64,000 nt of DNA from Blastocatellia bacterium (GCA_016789265.1 JAEUQK010000027.1:1-64000), one strand, 5' to 3'. Counted from the first letter of the stretch, positions 1 through 9,371 are shown. A program made the numbers and translations. The notes: generated by a model from the letters alone, not told the origin.

Positions 1-419
1 CCGTCACCCGTATAATCGGCAGGAACGATCTGATCGGTGTTGATGCCGAACTGCGTCACGCTGTAGGTCGCGTAGTTAGTCCCGCTGTTCAGCCGCCACC
101 AATCACCGCCCGCAGGCCTGTACACCGCAAAATCCGCCTTCCGGTCGCCGTCAAAGTCGAATTGAGTCGGTGCTTGCGGAACATTTGCGTTGCCGCCGGC
201 CCAGAATCCGCTTTCAAGCGAAAAACTGCCGCCAGTAGATGTCGTTCCAGCCGCTGCCTGGCCGATCGTTCCATTCAACGTGAACGACCCACCCGACCCG
301 CTTCCACCGCCGCCTGCGATAACGGACTTGGTTATCGTAAAGCTCCCGCCTGACTGTCCGAACGCAGGGCTCGTAAACAGCAGTGCCGATAAACCGAAAA
401 GAGAAAGGAATCGTTTCAT
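1..419 (-). CDS. Secreted FG-GAP/VCBS-repeat protein, N-terminal part only
   Basis: The frame opens at an ATG at 419 and runs off the left edge of the window, so only about 139 residues are seen. It starts with a signal peptide (MKRFLSLFGLSALLFTSPAFG) followed by a Gly/Ser-rich stretch. Then comes an FG-GAP type calcium-binding repeat with the core FDFDGDRKADFAVYRP and a second one beginning PADYTGDG. Such beta-propeller repeats occur in large exported proteins of unknown role. The D-x-D-x-D pattern fits the family's calcium loops. The function beyond cell-surface or secreted location cannot be told from this part. Confidence 0.75.
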   Translation of the reverse strand, partial: MKRFLSLFGLSALLFTSPAFGQSGGSFTITKSVIAGGGGSGSGGSFTLNGTIGQAAAGTTSTGGSFSLESGFWAGGNANVPQAPTQFDFDGDRKADFAVYRPAGGDWWRLNSGTNYATYSVTQFGINTDQIVPADYTGD

Positions 420-597
420 CATTCTTCTCCAGATCAGGACAGTCTTCGACCTAAGTGGTTCAGCGCGGTGGCGGAATGGTAGCACCGTTTCTACGCGATC
501 TCAACATGATCTTCCCACTACGCGTTAATGGTCAGGGTTTCGGTCCATTTAAGCCAAATATCACCTGAAGTAGTTTCCGAAACACCATAAAAAGGGC

Positions 598-640
598 AAA
601 AAAAGGCCGACATTTTGATCTTTGATCAATAAGTCGGCCA
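598..640 (-). terminator. Rho-independent terminator of the DUF2911 gene
   Basis: Read on the minus strand, an 8-bp perfect stem (TGGCCGAC with GTCGGCCA) closes a loop of about 21 bases and is followed directly by a run of seven T. It lies 26 bases past the stop of the DUF2911 gene. Confidence 0.8.
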
Positions 641-665
641 TTGAAGATCGATTCGTACTTGAGGA

Positions 666-1625
666 TTAATTCTTTCCTGCCTTGATATCGGCAATACGTT
701 TCTCGAGAGCAGCTGTGTCTGCCTTTTCAGCTTTGCCTACCTCGACTGCCTTTTCGGTTGCGGCAAGAGCTTCCTGCATTCTGCCGGCGTTGAACAAAAC
801 GTTGGATTTCGCACGATAATTTGCGAAAGTCGGTTTTGCGGCAATCGCCGTGTCGGCTGCCTTGTTTGCCTGATCGAACCATTTCGCGGCGTCATCGTTA
901 AGTTTGTTCGACTTTGCATACATTGCGGCGTTCAGCGGACGCTGCCAATCGTCGGCCTTGCCGTCGGCGACGTAAGCACGCAGACGGTTCATGGTGGAAC
1001 CGACAACGTCTTTTACCTCGACCGTAAAGGGAACTCTTGCCTTCTCCCATGAAAGGGTGACGGTTGCCGACTTTTCGCCGACCTGATCAAAGGTATATGA
1101 AAGCAGTTCCTCGCTGTCGGACGCCCATTGCGGTTTCGTCTTGACCCGGAGAGCATCCTTGGCAGCATCGTAAGAAAAACTGCCCCACTGGCCATCGTCT
1201 TTGTTAAATATTATCGTCCATTCATCTTTTCCCGGGATGGTGTGAAAGCTATATTTACCGGCCGCGAGTGGCTGGCCGTTTATGAGTACGTCATCGTTGA
1301 CGGTGAACAGCGTGGCTTCGTTGGCACCGGCACGCCAGACGTGGCCCCACGGCACTAACGGAGCATTTGCCGGACGCGTGTTTTGATTGTCGAGTGTCGC
1401 CTCGCCTTTTACATCGCTGGGCCAATCGCCATAAACTGTACGGCCTTTGACCGCCGGACGGCTGTAGGTGATCGAAACCTCAGACGTGCCTATGGTCTGG
1501 GCGACCGTTGCCTTTTGGCTCGCGCGCGGCACCGGCGGGCGAACCTGTGCGCTCGAGATCTGAATGCCGGACAAAACCAAAAGTATTGCGAAAGAGAGAA
1601 GAAGTGAGCCTTTGAAACTAAACAT
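666..1625 (-). CDS. DUF2911 domain secreted protein
   Basis: A 319-residue protein with a signal peptide at about residues 1-26, ending SSAQ. Residues about 35-190 form a DUF2911 domain, recognised by the order SRPAVKGR, PWGHVWRAGANEAT, LAAGKYSFHTIPG and WTIIFNKDD, which is typical of the family. Residues about 215-315 are helical and look like one or two TPR-type repeats (ANYRAKSNVLFNAGRMQEAL). Family members are exported proteins of unknown biochemical role, common in Acidobacteria and Bacteroidetes. It is a single-gene unit with its own terminator downstream. Confidence 0.85.
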   Translation of the reverse strand: MFSFKGSLLLSFAILLVLSGIQISSAQVRPPVPRASQKATVAQTIGTSEVSITYSRPAVKGRTVYGDWPSDVKGEATLDNQNTRPANAPLVPWGHVWRAGANEATLFTVNDDVLINGQPLAAGKYSFHTIPGKDEWTIIFNKDDGQWGSFSYDAAKDALRVKTKPQWASDSEELLSYTFDQVGEKSATVTLSWEKARVPFTVEVKDVVGSTMNRLRAYVADGKADDWQRPLNAAMYAKSNKLNDDAAKWFDQANKAADTAIAAKPTFANYRAKSNVLFNAGRMQEALAATEKAVEVGKAEKADTAALEKRIADIKAGKN

Positions 1626-1755
1626 CGAAATCTCCTATTAACTCAAGAATTTCTTACGATTATGCACTGAATATGCATGATCATCCAATTTCGTTTTCGA
1701 ATTATACGGAACCGGCGGCCAAAGGTTTTGAGAGCGGATCGTTAACCTTTTGCTA

Positions 1756-1830
1756 TAAAAAACATCCGTGTATTTCGCTTGTTCAGGAGTTGGCAGCAAC
1801 CTAACACACCAAATTTGCGAAATACACGGA
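1756..1830 (-). terminator. Long inverted repeat with T-run, probable terminator of the EF-G-like gene
   Basis: The arms TCCGTGTATTTCGC (1765-1778) and GCGAAATACACGGA (1817-1830) are perfect 14-base complements separated by 38 bases. On the minus strand the second arm is followed by ATGTTTTTT, as expected of an intrinsic terminator, although the loop is unusually long. The element could also be a repeat. Confidence 0.5.
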
Positions 1831-1844
1831 AGGTGTAGAAGAGA

Positions 1845-1869
1845 ACGCGATGGATCGCGGACTCTGAAC
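1845..1869. repeat. Half copy of the dispersed GAGTGCGCGAT palindromic repeat
   Basis: The sequence ACGCGATGGATCGCGGACTCTGAAC is one arm of the repeat family also found at 25922, 33754, 42825 and 49130. It touches the stop codon of the EF-G-like gene. It has an internal palindrome (CGCGATggATCGCG) and the common outer end CTCTGAAC. Confidence 0.7.
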
Positions 1870-3974
1870 TAATCTTCGTCGTCGTGGGCACGGACGCGGC
1901 CGGCGGCGACTGCTTCATCGATGACCTTTTGAGCCAGATTGTGCGGCAGCGGATCGTAATGCGAAAACTGCATGTGGTACGAACCCCGTGCCTGGGTCAC
2001 CGAATTAAGCTTCGACTGATAGTCTAACATTTCTGAGAGCGGAACTTTAGCTTTTATTACCTGCTGTTTTCCGCGCATGTCCATGCCGCCAACTCGGCCG
2101 CGGCGGCTATTCAGGTCGCCCATTATGTCGCCGCTAACTTCCTGCGGCGTAAAGACTTCCACGTCCATGATCGGTTCCAAAAGCGTCGGTTTCGCCTTTT
2201 CCATCGCCGCACGGTAGGCCTTTCGGCCCGCAGCTTTGAAAGAATGCTCGTCCGAATCGACCGTGTGATAGCTTCCGTCGATGAGAGTGACGCGAAAATC
2301 GACCATCGGATAACCCGCGACGTACCCGGTCTGAGCGGCCTCTAAAATGCCTTTTTCGACAGCCGGACGGAAATTCTGCGGGATCGCACCGCCGAAGATC
2401 TTATCGACCCATTCAAATCCTTGTCCGCGCTCAAGTGGTTCGAAAATACACTTGCAATCGCCAAACTGGCCTCGTCCGCCGGACTGTTTCTTGTGGCGGC
2501 CCTGAACCTCGACCTGTGATGTGATCGTTTCTTTATACGGGACTTTCGGCGGATGAAGTGCAACCTCCACGTGATAGCGGTTATTCAACTTATCGACGAC
2601 GGTCTCGATATGAAGCTGACCGGAGCCCGATAGGATGAACTCCTTCGTCTGGGCATCACGGTCGAAATGAAGCGACGGATCTTCTTCAAGGATCTTGTGC
2701 AGGGCTACGGAGATCTTTTCCTCGTCCGCACGCGATTTCGGCTCGATGGCGAATGCGATCGCCGCCTCGGGATACTCGACCTTTGGATAGACAATCGCGT
2801 TGGATTTGTCGCAGAGAGTATCGCCTGTTTGTGTGTCTTTCAGCTTGACGACGGCGATAATGTCGCCGGTCTGCGCTTCGTTTACCTTGTCAAGAGTTTT
2901 CCCGTTGATAACATGAAGTGCGCCAAGGCGTTCGGTGGTATCGCGGGTCGAATTAAAGACAGCCGCATCGGCCGCGATCTTGCCGCTGACGATCTTCATC
3001 ACGTTTATCCGGCCTGCAAATGGATCGGCGATCGTTCGGAAAACATACGCAGAAAACGGTTCGTCATTGGAGTACTTTCTTGAGACGCGGTCGCCTACCA
3101 TTTCCGGATTGGTGAAGCCGTATTCAGCCTCGTGGGTCGCGGGGTTCGGTGCGAACTCCACAATGTGGTCGAGCAATATCTGCAGTCCAACAAGGGTATT
3201 CGCCGAAACCGCATAAACCGGACAGAGTTTACTGGCAGCAATTGCCTTTGCGAGGTTCGGATAAATGTCTTCTTCGGGCAATGTACCGTCGTTAAAGTAT
3301 TTCTCCATCAAAGCGTCGTCCGATTCGGCGACGATCTCGATCAGGCGTTCCCGCGTACGGTCGAAAACGTCGCGGCCCGTTTCAGGGATAGGAATTTCCT
3401 TGGCCTTTCCGTTGCTGTCAAATTCGTAAGCCTTTTGATGGACAACATCGACGACGCCCTTAAAGTCGCCTTCTTTTCCGAGTGGAAGTGTGAAAGGAAC
3501 GATCGAACGGGCGAAACTCGAAGTTGCTGTCTCAAGCGCGTGGCCGAAATCGGCGTGCTCCTTATCGATCTTGTTGATAACCATGAATCGCGGCAGCAGG
3601 AATTCGTTCGCATACTGCCAGGTCTTTTCGGTCTGGACCTCTATACCGTGTACACCGTCGACGACCACCAAAGCGCAGTCAGCGACCCGAAGTGCAGGGC
3701 GGGCGTGTGCGACAAAGGCGGCGTATCCCGGTGTATCTATTAGGTTTATCTTTGAGTCCCCGTACTCGAGGTGGGCGAAATTATTGTTGAGAGAGACTTT
3801 TCGTTCGATCGAATCTTCATCAAAATCTGTGATGGTAGTGCCTTCATCGACCTTTCCCCAGCGTGGCGTAGAACCGGCTACATAGGCTAGCGACGCGGTC
3901 AGCTGGGTTTTACCCGCGTCGCCGTGTCCAATGACAGCCATATTCCTGAGATGCTCAGTAGTAAATGCTTTCAT
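1869..3974 (-). CDS. Elongation factor G-like translational GTPase
   Basis: A 701-residue paralogue of EF-G, with the full length and domain order of the family: GTPase 1-~275, then domains II to V. The P-loop is GHGDAGKT (16-23), G3 is DTPGYAAF and G4 is NKID. In canonical EF-G the G3 motif is DTPGHVDF; the catalytic histidine is tyrosine here, as in the EF-G2 type of EF-G-like proteins, so GTP hydrolysis or ribosome function may differ. The start at 3974 (MKAFTTEHLRN) is preferred. A TTG at 3983 lies only three bases from AAGGAG. The gene stands alone, not next to rpsL, rpsG or tuf, which supports it being an accessory paralogue. It could act in stress or late translocation, but that is not known. 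Confidence 0.9.
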   Translation of the reverse strand: MKAFTTEHLRNMAVIGHGDAGKTQLTASLAYVAGSTPRWGKVDEGTTITDFDEDSIERKVSLNNNFAHLEYGDSKINLIDTPGYAAFVAHARPALRVADCALVVVDGVHGIEVQTEKTWQYANEFLLPRFMVINKIDKEHADFGHALETATSSFARSIVPFTLPLGKEGDFKGVVDVVHQKAYEFDSNGKAKEIPIPETGRDVFDRTRERLIEIVAESDDALMEKYFNDGTLPEEDIYPNLAKAIAASKLCPVYAVSANTLVGLQILLDHIVEFAPNPATHEAEYGFTNPEMVGDRVSRKYSNDEPFSAYVFRTIADPFAGRINVMKIVSGKIAADAAVFNSTRDTTERLGALHVINGKTLDKVNEAQTGDIIAVVKLKDTQTGDTLCDKSNAIVYPKVEYPEAAIAFAIEPKSRADEEKISVALHKILEEDPSLHFDRDAQTKEFILSGSGQLHIETVVDKLNNRYHVEVALHPPKVPYKETITSQVEVQGRHKKQSGGRGQFGDCKCIFEPLERGQGFEWVDKIFGGAIPQNFRPAVEKGILEAAQTGYVAGYPMVDFRVTLIDGSYHTVDSDEHSFKAAGRKAYRAAMEKAKPTLLEPIMDVEVFTPQEVSGDIMGDLNSRRGRVGGMDMRGKQQVIKAKVPLSEMLDYQSKLNSVTQARGSYHMQFSHYDPLPHNLAQKVIDEAVAAGRVRAHDDED

Positions 3975-4351
3975 GGTCGGCAAGATCTCCTTAGAAAGTG
4001 GATTTCCAGCGTCCGGTCTCAGGCCTACGGCGGCGGCGGAACCATTCCCAAATCGCGGATTGACGGCCTGAACACTCGAATGGTTGGTAACTTTCTAATT
4101 TAGCGAACAGTTAACATATTGGCAAGAACATTTGCCGTAATGATGGTCTTTGCAGTTGGACACTGTACTAAACAGTTGATTTTTGAGGGTTTCGGTGCAA
4201 AACTTAGGGCGCTTCGGTTATCAAAAGTCGGCGGATTGTGCAAAATGCGCTTCCGGTAAACGTCAAGGGTCAGTTGCCGCATCGAAACGGCTGGAATTAC
4301 GTGTGTTCAACCATTTCCCGCGGCCTTAATAATTTAGAGGAAGAGAACAAA
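3975..4351. other. Divergent intergenic region, no gene seen
   Basis: This is 377 bases between the EF-G-like gene (leftward) and a TPR gene (rightward), so it must hold both promoters. The middle (about 4085-4200) is AT-richer than the flanks. No convincing -35/-10 pair, riboswitch or small gene was recognised. An open frame continuing upstream of the TPR gene's signal peptide (from 4238) has no ribosome binding site and is not believed. Confidence 0.5.
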
Positions 4352-6232
4352 ATGAGATCAGCGTTGGCCAAATTGGCGATCATTCCGCTCTTATTGATCG
4401 CGATATTCATCAGTTCGACGGAATCTGCTGCTCAGGACCTTATCCCGGTCAGCGACGTAACCGGCGGTTCGAGCGTTTTCGTGCTTCGCGGCGGATCACG
4501 CGCCACACCTAAGAAATTCGTTTCCCGCGCGGGTATCCAGCGGTCCAAGACTCAGCGAATCGAGACGGCTAAGAAGGTAAGTAAGCAGTACACGACGCTT
4601 GCAAAGGTGGATCCGCGCCGAACGAGGGAACAAGCGGTCGATCCGAAGGACCTTCCATCGAACCAGAAGCTGAAGCAAATGCCGCGTGCGGAAGCTTCCA
4701 AACTATTTGCCGGGGTCGGCGAATACTACATGGATCGCGACGATTATAACAACGCGATCGACTTCTTCCGAGAAGCGATCTCAATGGATTCTGCCAACGG
4801 GGTCGCGTCGTCAGGTTTGAGCGAAGCACTCGCATTAAAAGGTAATGAATTACTGGTGAAGGACAGTTTTCCGGTGGCGAGGAGCTTTTTTGAAGAGGCC
4901 TTGAAATACAACGCGAACAATGCTCCTGCGTACTTCGGACTTGCCGAGGTCCTGACCGAAATGGGCAAAGAAGACGAGGCGGTAGGCAATTATGAGAGGG
5001 CTCTTCAGAATGACACCGCGCTTTCCGAGATATATACCCCGCTCGGGGCACTCTATTACCAGAAGGCCAGTACCAAGCTTCAAGCCAAACAGGATGCATC
5101 TGCAGAGCTGTCCAAGGCTGATAATTATCTGACGAAGGCCGTTGCGTCTTCACCGAACGACGCCCAGGCTCACTATTATCTAGGTTTAGTTCGTTACTCG
5201 CAGAATCGAAATGACGAAGCTCTAACGCTTTTGAAGAAAGCGGCAACTCTCGATGCGACCAATCCTGATGTTTTCTATTACGTCGGAGCGACGCTGGCTC
5301 GCTTGAACCGTAACAAAGAAGCCGTTGCGGAGTTCACAAGGGCCACAACGTTGAAGGCAAACTTCTTTGATGCCTGGTTTGAACTGGGTTCGGCTCAATA
5401 TGAACTTGGTGAATATCAGGCTGCAGTCGATGCTTATACGCGTGCGACCAAACTTAACAATGCCAATTACGAGGCTTACAACAATCTAGGCGATGCGTAC
5501 CGACAGCTGACTCCGCCGAACTACAATATGGCCGAGGCGAACTATAACCTCGCGGCAACCTTGATCCAACGTCAGTCGAATTTCGACAAAGAGGATGCCG
5601 CCGATATGTACAGCAAGGCCGCATTCTCGATCGCGAAACAGTGCGAATCGAACGTGAAACAAGGGCTGGCATGCCGCTGGGACGCGGCAGTCCGGGCACT
5701 TGAAAGTGCCGATAAGCTGAGCACCAGCGGCGTCGATGCGGCGAACCTTGGTTGGGCCTACTACAACGCGGCACGGTCAGACATTGCCGCGGGCCGAACG
5801 ATGGGGGCACGTCCAAAGCTCGAGAAAGCAAAGGCAAACCTGCAGCGTGCAGCTGCAAACAATACTAATTTCGTCTCCGGCCCGATGCTAAATCTCGGAA
5901 TGGCTTTGACCGATCTTGGCGAATACGACGCGGCGATCGATGTACTGAACAAAGTCGTCAAAAAGGAATCGAAATGGGTCTTCGCGATCAACGAGTTGGG
6001 GATCGCCTATCTGAAGAAGGGCAGTTTCAAGGATGCCGTCAAGCAGTTCAAGACGGCTACCGACCGGGATAAGAAATTTGCGCAAGGCTATTACAACCTA
6101 GGTTTCGCTAATTTCAAGGACAACAATATTCCGGAGGCTCGAAAAGCCTGGGATGCGTTGAAGAAACTGGATTCCCGGCTTGCCGCTCAGTTGGATGTTG
6201 CGACAAATGGCGGTCTTCGCGGCGGATCCTAA
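4352..6232 (+). CDS. Secreted tetratricopeptide repeat protein (paralogue of the 7481 gene)
   Basis: A 626-residue protein. The ATG at 4352 is chosen because GAGGAAG lies about 8 bases upstream and a signal peptide follows at once (residues 1-~30, ending ESAAQ). Directly after the cleavage region is the segment DLIPVSDVTGGSSVFVLRGG, closely matched in the second TPR protein downstream. Residues about 110-620 are TPR units (for example YYMDRDDYNNAIDFFREAIS and AYFGLAEVLTEMGKEDEAVG), roughly a dozen. TPR arrays bind other proteins; no enzymatic domain is seen. The gene lies 76 bases before murB, which points to the envelope but does not prove it. Periplasmic or outer-membrane-associated scaffold is the best guess. 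Confidence 0.85.
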   Translation: MRSALAKLAIIPLLLIAIFISSTESAAQDLIPVSDVTGGSSVFVLRGGSRATPKKFVSRAGIQRSKTQRIETAKKVSKQYTTLAKVDPRRTREQAVDPKDLPSNQKLKQMPRAEASKLFAGVGEYYMDRDDYNNAIDFFREAISMDSANGVASSGLSEALALKGNELLVKDSFPVARSFFEEALKYNANNAPAYFGLAEVLTEMGKEDEAVGNYERALQNDTALSEIYTPLGALYYQKASTKLQAKQDASAELSKADNYLTKAVASSPNDAQAHYYLGLVRYSQNRNDEALTLLKKAATLDATNPDVFYYVGATLARLNRNKEAVAEFTRATTLKANFFDAWFELGSAQYELGEYQAAVDAYTRATKLNNANYEAYNNLGDAYRQLTPPNYNMAEANYNLAATLIQRQSNFDKEDAADMYSKAAFSIAKQCESNVKQGLACRWDAAVRALESADKLSTSGVDAANLGWAYYNAARSDIAAGRTMGARPKLEKAKANLQRAAANNTNFVSGPMLNLGMALTDLGEYDAAIDVLNKVVKKESKWVFAINELGIAYLKKGSFKDAVKQFKTATDRDKKFAQGYYNLGFANFKDNNIPEARKAWDALKKLDSRLAAQLDVATNGGLRGGS

Positions 6233-6308
6233 TTCGGCCCCGAGTTTTCGGGAAACATTGCGAGAGTTGGAGTAAGCTCCGGCTCTCGCTATTATTTTGG
6301 GGACGAAG

Positions 6309-7370
6309 GTGAACACTCAAACCGAGAAATTGAAGATCGAAAATGACGTGCCGCTTGCGCCTTTTACTACCCTCGGCATAGGCGGGCCCGCGCGTCGCTT
6401 TGTCCGAGCTCGATCTGAGGAGCATATCGCGGCCGCTGTTGAATACGCGTCGGAAAAAAGGTTCCCGTTGTTCATTCTCGGGGGAGGAAGCAACATTGTC
6501 GTTTCGGACGAGGGATTTGAAGGCCTTGTACTCCAGATATGCCTGAAAGGGATCGAATTCAATAGGGCTGAAGGCAGACATGTGCTGGTCAGGGCCGCTG
6601 CTGGTGAGGACTGGGACGGGTTCGTTGCCGTCTGTGTGGAGCGAGGGCTTGCCGGGATCGAATGCCTTAGCGGGATACCGGGCTATGTGGGAGGAACGCC
6701 GGTCCAAAATGTCGGCGCGTATGGACAGGAAGTTTCGGAGACTATTCGGATCGTCAGGTGTTTTGATCGGACCAAGATGAAATTCGTTGAGCTTTCGAAT
6801 GCGGAATGCGGTTTTGAGTATCGAAAGAGTATCTTCAATTCGACGATGCGAGACCGATACATTGTAACAGCGGTTGAGTTTGAGCTCGAAAAAGGCGGTG
6901 AGCCAAGGATCGCTTACAAAGACCTCGCGGAGCGTTTTGCCGGTCGAACGCCAGGGTTGGAAGAAGCAAGAAATGCAGTAATTGAGATCAGACGCGCTAA
7001 ATCTATGGTGATCGACCCTGATGATCCAAACTCGCGAAGCGCGGGTTCGTTTTTCAAGAATCCGCTCGTTTCGAAGAATGACATCGAGGAAGTCGCCGGA
7101 CGCCTGGGGATAGAAAAAGTTCCGCACTTTCGCGTTGATGATGAGACGGTAAAGATACCTGCGGCCTGGTTGATCGAGCGGGCCGGTTTTCGAAAGGGCT
7201 TTAGGATGGGAAACGCGGGCATCTCAAAGAAGCATTCGCTTGCGATCGTCAATTGTGGCAGAGCAACGGCCAGAGAGGTCATTAGCCTAAAAGAAGAGAT
7301 CCAACGCGTAGTGTTGGAGAAGTTCGATGTTGAGCTTCAAACGGAACCGATTTTTGTCGGTTCATTTTAG
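6309..7370 (+). CDS. murB: UDP-N-acetylenolpyruvoylglucosamine reductase
   Basis: MurB reduces UDP-GlcNAc-enolpyruvate to UDP-MurNAc with NADPH and FAD, in the cytoplasm, early in peptidoglycan synthesis. The 353-residue protein has the FAD-binding segment ILGGGSNIVVSDEG, the loop GIPGYVGGTPVQNVGAYGQE, and the catalytic serine motif AGSFFKNP. The C-terminal catalytic glutamate lies in LQTEPIFVG. A YRKSIF loop marks it as type I (E. coli-like). The start is uncertain: GTG at 6309 has GGGG six bases upstream, while TTG at 6297 has no ribosome binding site. Unusually, it is not in a division/cell-wall cluster but between two paralogous TPR genes. Confidence 0.95.
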   Translation: MNTQTEKLKIENDVPLAPFTTLGIGGPARRFVRARSEEHIAAAVEYASEKRFPLFILGGGSNIVVSDEGFEGLVLQICLKGIEFNRAEGRHVLVRAAAGEDWDGFVAVCVERGLAGIECLSGIPGYVGGTPVQNVGAYGQEVSETIRIVRCFDRTKMKFVELSNAECGFEYRKSIFNSTMRDRYIVTAVEFELEKGGEPRIAYKDLAERFAGRTPGLEEARNAVIEIRRAKSMVIDPDDPNSRSAGSFFKNPLVSKNDIEEVAGRLGIEKVPHFRVDDETVKIPAAWLIERAGFRKGFRMGNAGISKKHSLAIVNCGRATAREVISLKEEIQRVVLEKFDVELQTEPIFVGSF

Positions 7371-7424
7371 TTAAGATACTTCGCGCATAAGCAAAAAGTA
7401 TCGAATTGAACCGTCAACCTGCGG

Positions 7425-7430
7425 TATAAT
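7425..7430 (+). promoter_or_regulatory. Possible -10 box of the second TPR gene
   Basis: A perfect TATAAT lies 51 bases before the ATG at 7481, inside the 110-base gap after murB. The best -35 look-alike (TTGAAC, 7406-7411) is only 13 bases away, so the pair is not ideal. Confidence 0.35.
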
Positions 7431-7480
7431 TTTAAGTCCAGCCTGCCGTTATTCGTCGCGGCCAAGTTAGAGAGGTAGCT

Positions 7481-9313
7481 ATGTTTTACAGATCCCAACT
7501 GCTGAAATTCATCTTTTCGTCATTTTTGCTTTTTTCATTCGTTTTTAGCGGCTTGGTTGTCGATACCAAGGCGACCGACCTAGTACCGAACGACGATCTT
7601 GCGGGTGGAGCAAGCGTGTTTGTTTTTCGCACTTCGCGTAAACAGCCGCAGGCAAAAGGGGCGGTCAGGTCATTTCGAGCGAGCGGAGCGAGTGCTTCGG
7701 GCCGAAGGGATCGTATTAAGACCCAGGTTGCTGTCGCCAGAAAGAAGAAAGCCGATGCCGCCAAAGCACGTGCGGCCGCTCTCGCCAGAGCCCGAGCGCG
7801 TGAGCGTAATGCCAAGCTAAAGCTCTCGAACACACTGACGGCACAGGCAGAAACGCAGATGGAAAAGGGCCAGACAGCCGGAGCCATCGTCAATTATCGC
7901 GAGGCACTTAAGGCTAATCCAAAGAATGCTGAAGCGACCGAAGGTCTAAGCGAGGCTCTAACCGCCGTCGGCATTGAAACCGCAGGCGAAAGCAATAATC
8001 AAGCTGCTCTCATATATTTCAATGAGGCGGTCAAACTCGACCCGAAGAATGCCGCTGCCTTTGCGAAGATCGGTGAGATCCACGATGCAAATGGCCGTAA
8101 CGACGAGGCGATCGCGAACTACGAAGCGGCACTGAAACTCGATCCGGAGTTTTCCTCGCTCTATATGCCGTTGGGCCTTGCATACGCACAGGCCGGAAAG
8201 GTGATCGAGGCGGAGACGTATCTGTCCAAAGCGGAAGCTGCGGGTTTTGACAGCTCGGAAGCTCGATTTGCACGGGCCGTGATCCTTTCAAAACAGGATA
8301 GAAATCCCGAGGCTCTTGCGGCTTTCGACAACATTCTAAAGACCGAGCCCCAAAATGCCCAGGCCCATTATCAGAAGGCGGTGATCTACGGGAAGACCAA
8401 CCAGCAGGATAAGGCGATCGAGTCCTACAAGGACGCTGTCAGGATCGATCCAAATTATGCCGGCGCGTGGTTCGATCTTGGGGTGACTTACTATAACCGC
8501 GAGGATTACCCGAACGCCTTGACGGCATATCAACAGGTGGTGAAGATCGAACCTGAAAACTATCAGGCACAGGCGAACCTTGCGAGCACTTACCGTCAGT
8601 TAGAGAGATATCCTGAGGCAAACGCTGCGTACAAGATGGCCGAGCCGGGCAATACGAAAAATCCCGACCTTTACAGCGAATGGGGCTATTGTCTCGGAAA
8701 GACAAACGAATGGGACAAAGCTACCGCCAGACTAAACACTGCAAGAGAGCTAAGCCCGAGCGCCGTCGATAACAACAACACTGGATGGGGATATTACAAC
8801 GCTGCCCGATGGGATAAGGAACAAAAGAAAGATGCTGAGGCGACGGCGAAACTGCAGCTTGGCAAACAGTATCTGGAGAAAGCGGTCGAACAGGATCCGA
8901 AACTCGATGCTGCCTATTTAAATCTCGGGGCGACAAACAACTCGCTCGGCGACTTCAAGGCGGCTGTTAACTGGTTGAATCGGGCATTGTCGATCCGCAG
9001 TGATTGGGTCATTGCGTTGAACCAGCTTGGACTGGCATATCGCGGTTCGAACGACCTCACTAATGCTCTGGTGCAATTCCAGCGGGTATCGTCGCTCGAC
9101 GCTAACAACGCTTTCGGACTAGTCAATCTCGGCGAGGTCTATCATCTTACCGGAAACAAGAAAGAGGCAAAGAAAGTGCAGGACAAGCTGAAGAAGATCA
9201 ATCCGGCATTGGCAAACCGGCTCGATAGTTTTTTCAGCGGAAAGGCAGTAGTCGATGCCGCAAAGCAGAAGATAGAAACAAAGATCCCCAAAGTTCCGAG
9301 GATACCGTTCTGA
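7481..9313 (+). CDS. Secreted tetratricopeptide repeat protein
   Basis: A 610-residue protein with signal peptide (residues 1-~30), then the segment DLVPNDDLAGGASVFVFRTS, matching the same place in the TPR protein at 4352. A basic Lys/Ala/Arg-rich linker (about residues 50-110) follows, then TPR units from about 115 to 590. The ATG at 7481 has GAGAGG about 7 bases upstream. The two proteins share the motif NTGWGYYNAAR / NLGWAYYNAAR late in the array, so they arose by duplication of the whole gene. The role is unknown; an exported protein-binding scaffold is likely. Confidence 0.85.
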   Translation: MFYRSQLLKFIFSSFLLFSFVFSGLVVDTKATDLVPNDDLAGGASVFVFRTSRKQPQAKGAVRSFRASGASASGRRDRIKTQVAVARKKKADAAKARAAALARARARERNAKLKLSNTLTAQAETQMEKGQTAGAIVNYREALKANPKNAEATEGLSEALTAVGIETAGESNNQAALIYFNEAVKLDPKNAAAFAKIGEIHDANGRNDEAIANYEAALKLDPEFSSLYMPLGLAYAQAGKVIEAETYLSKAEAAGFDSSEARFARAVILSKQDRNPEALAAFDNILKTEPQNAQAHYQKAVIYGKTNQQDKAIESYKDAVRIDPNYAGAWFDLGVTYYNREDYPNALTAYQQVVKIEPENYQAQANLASTYRQLERYPEANAAYKMAEPGNTKNPDLYSEWGYCLGKTNEWDKATARLNTARELSPSAVDNNNTGWGYYNAARWDKEQKKDAEATAKLQLGKQYLEKAVEQDPKLDAAYLNLGATNNSLGDFKAAVNWLNRALSIRSDWVIALNQLGLAYRGSNDLTNALVQFQRVSSLDANNAFGLVNLGEVYHLTGNKKEAKKVQDKLKKINPALANRLDSFFSGKAVVDAAKQKIETKIPKVPRIPF

Positions 9314-9334
9314 TCGCGGATCAAACGAAAAATA

Positions 9335-9371
9335 GGCCCGCGGCTGAGGGCAATCGGCTGCGGGCCTTTTT
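9335..9371 (+). terminator. Rho-independent terminator after the TPR gene
   Basis: A GC-rich stem (GGCCCGCGGC with GCTGCGGGCC) is followed by TTTTT, 22 bases after the stop codon. Confidence 0.85.

Noticed and set aside
4238..4351. N-terminal extension of the first TPR protein
   Set aside because: The open frame continues upstream, but the signal peptide and ribosome binding site both point to the ATG at 4352.
4569..5246. Minus-strand open frame opposite the first TPR gene
   Set aside because: It is antisense to clear TPR repeats, with a low-complexity Ser/Arg-rich translation.
6114..7127. Minus-strand open frame (about 337 codons) opposite murB
   Set aside because: It is antisense to murB and the end of the TPR gene, with composition of a shadow frame and no ribosome binding site.
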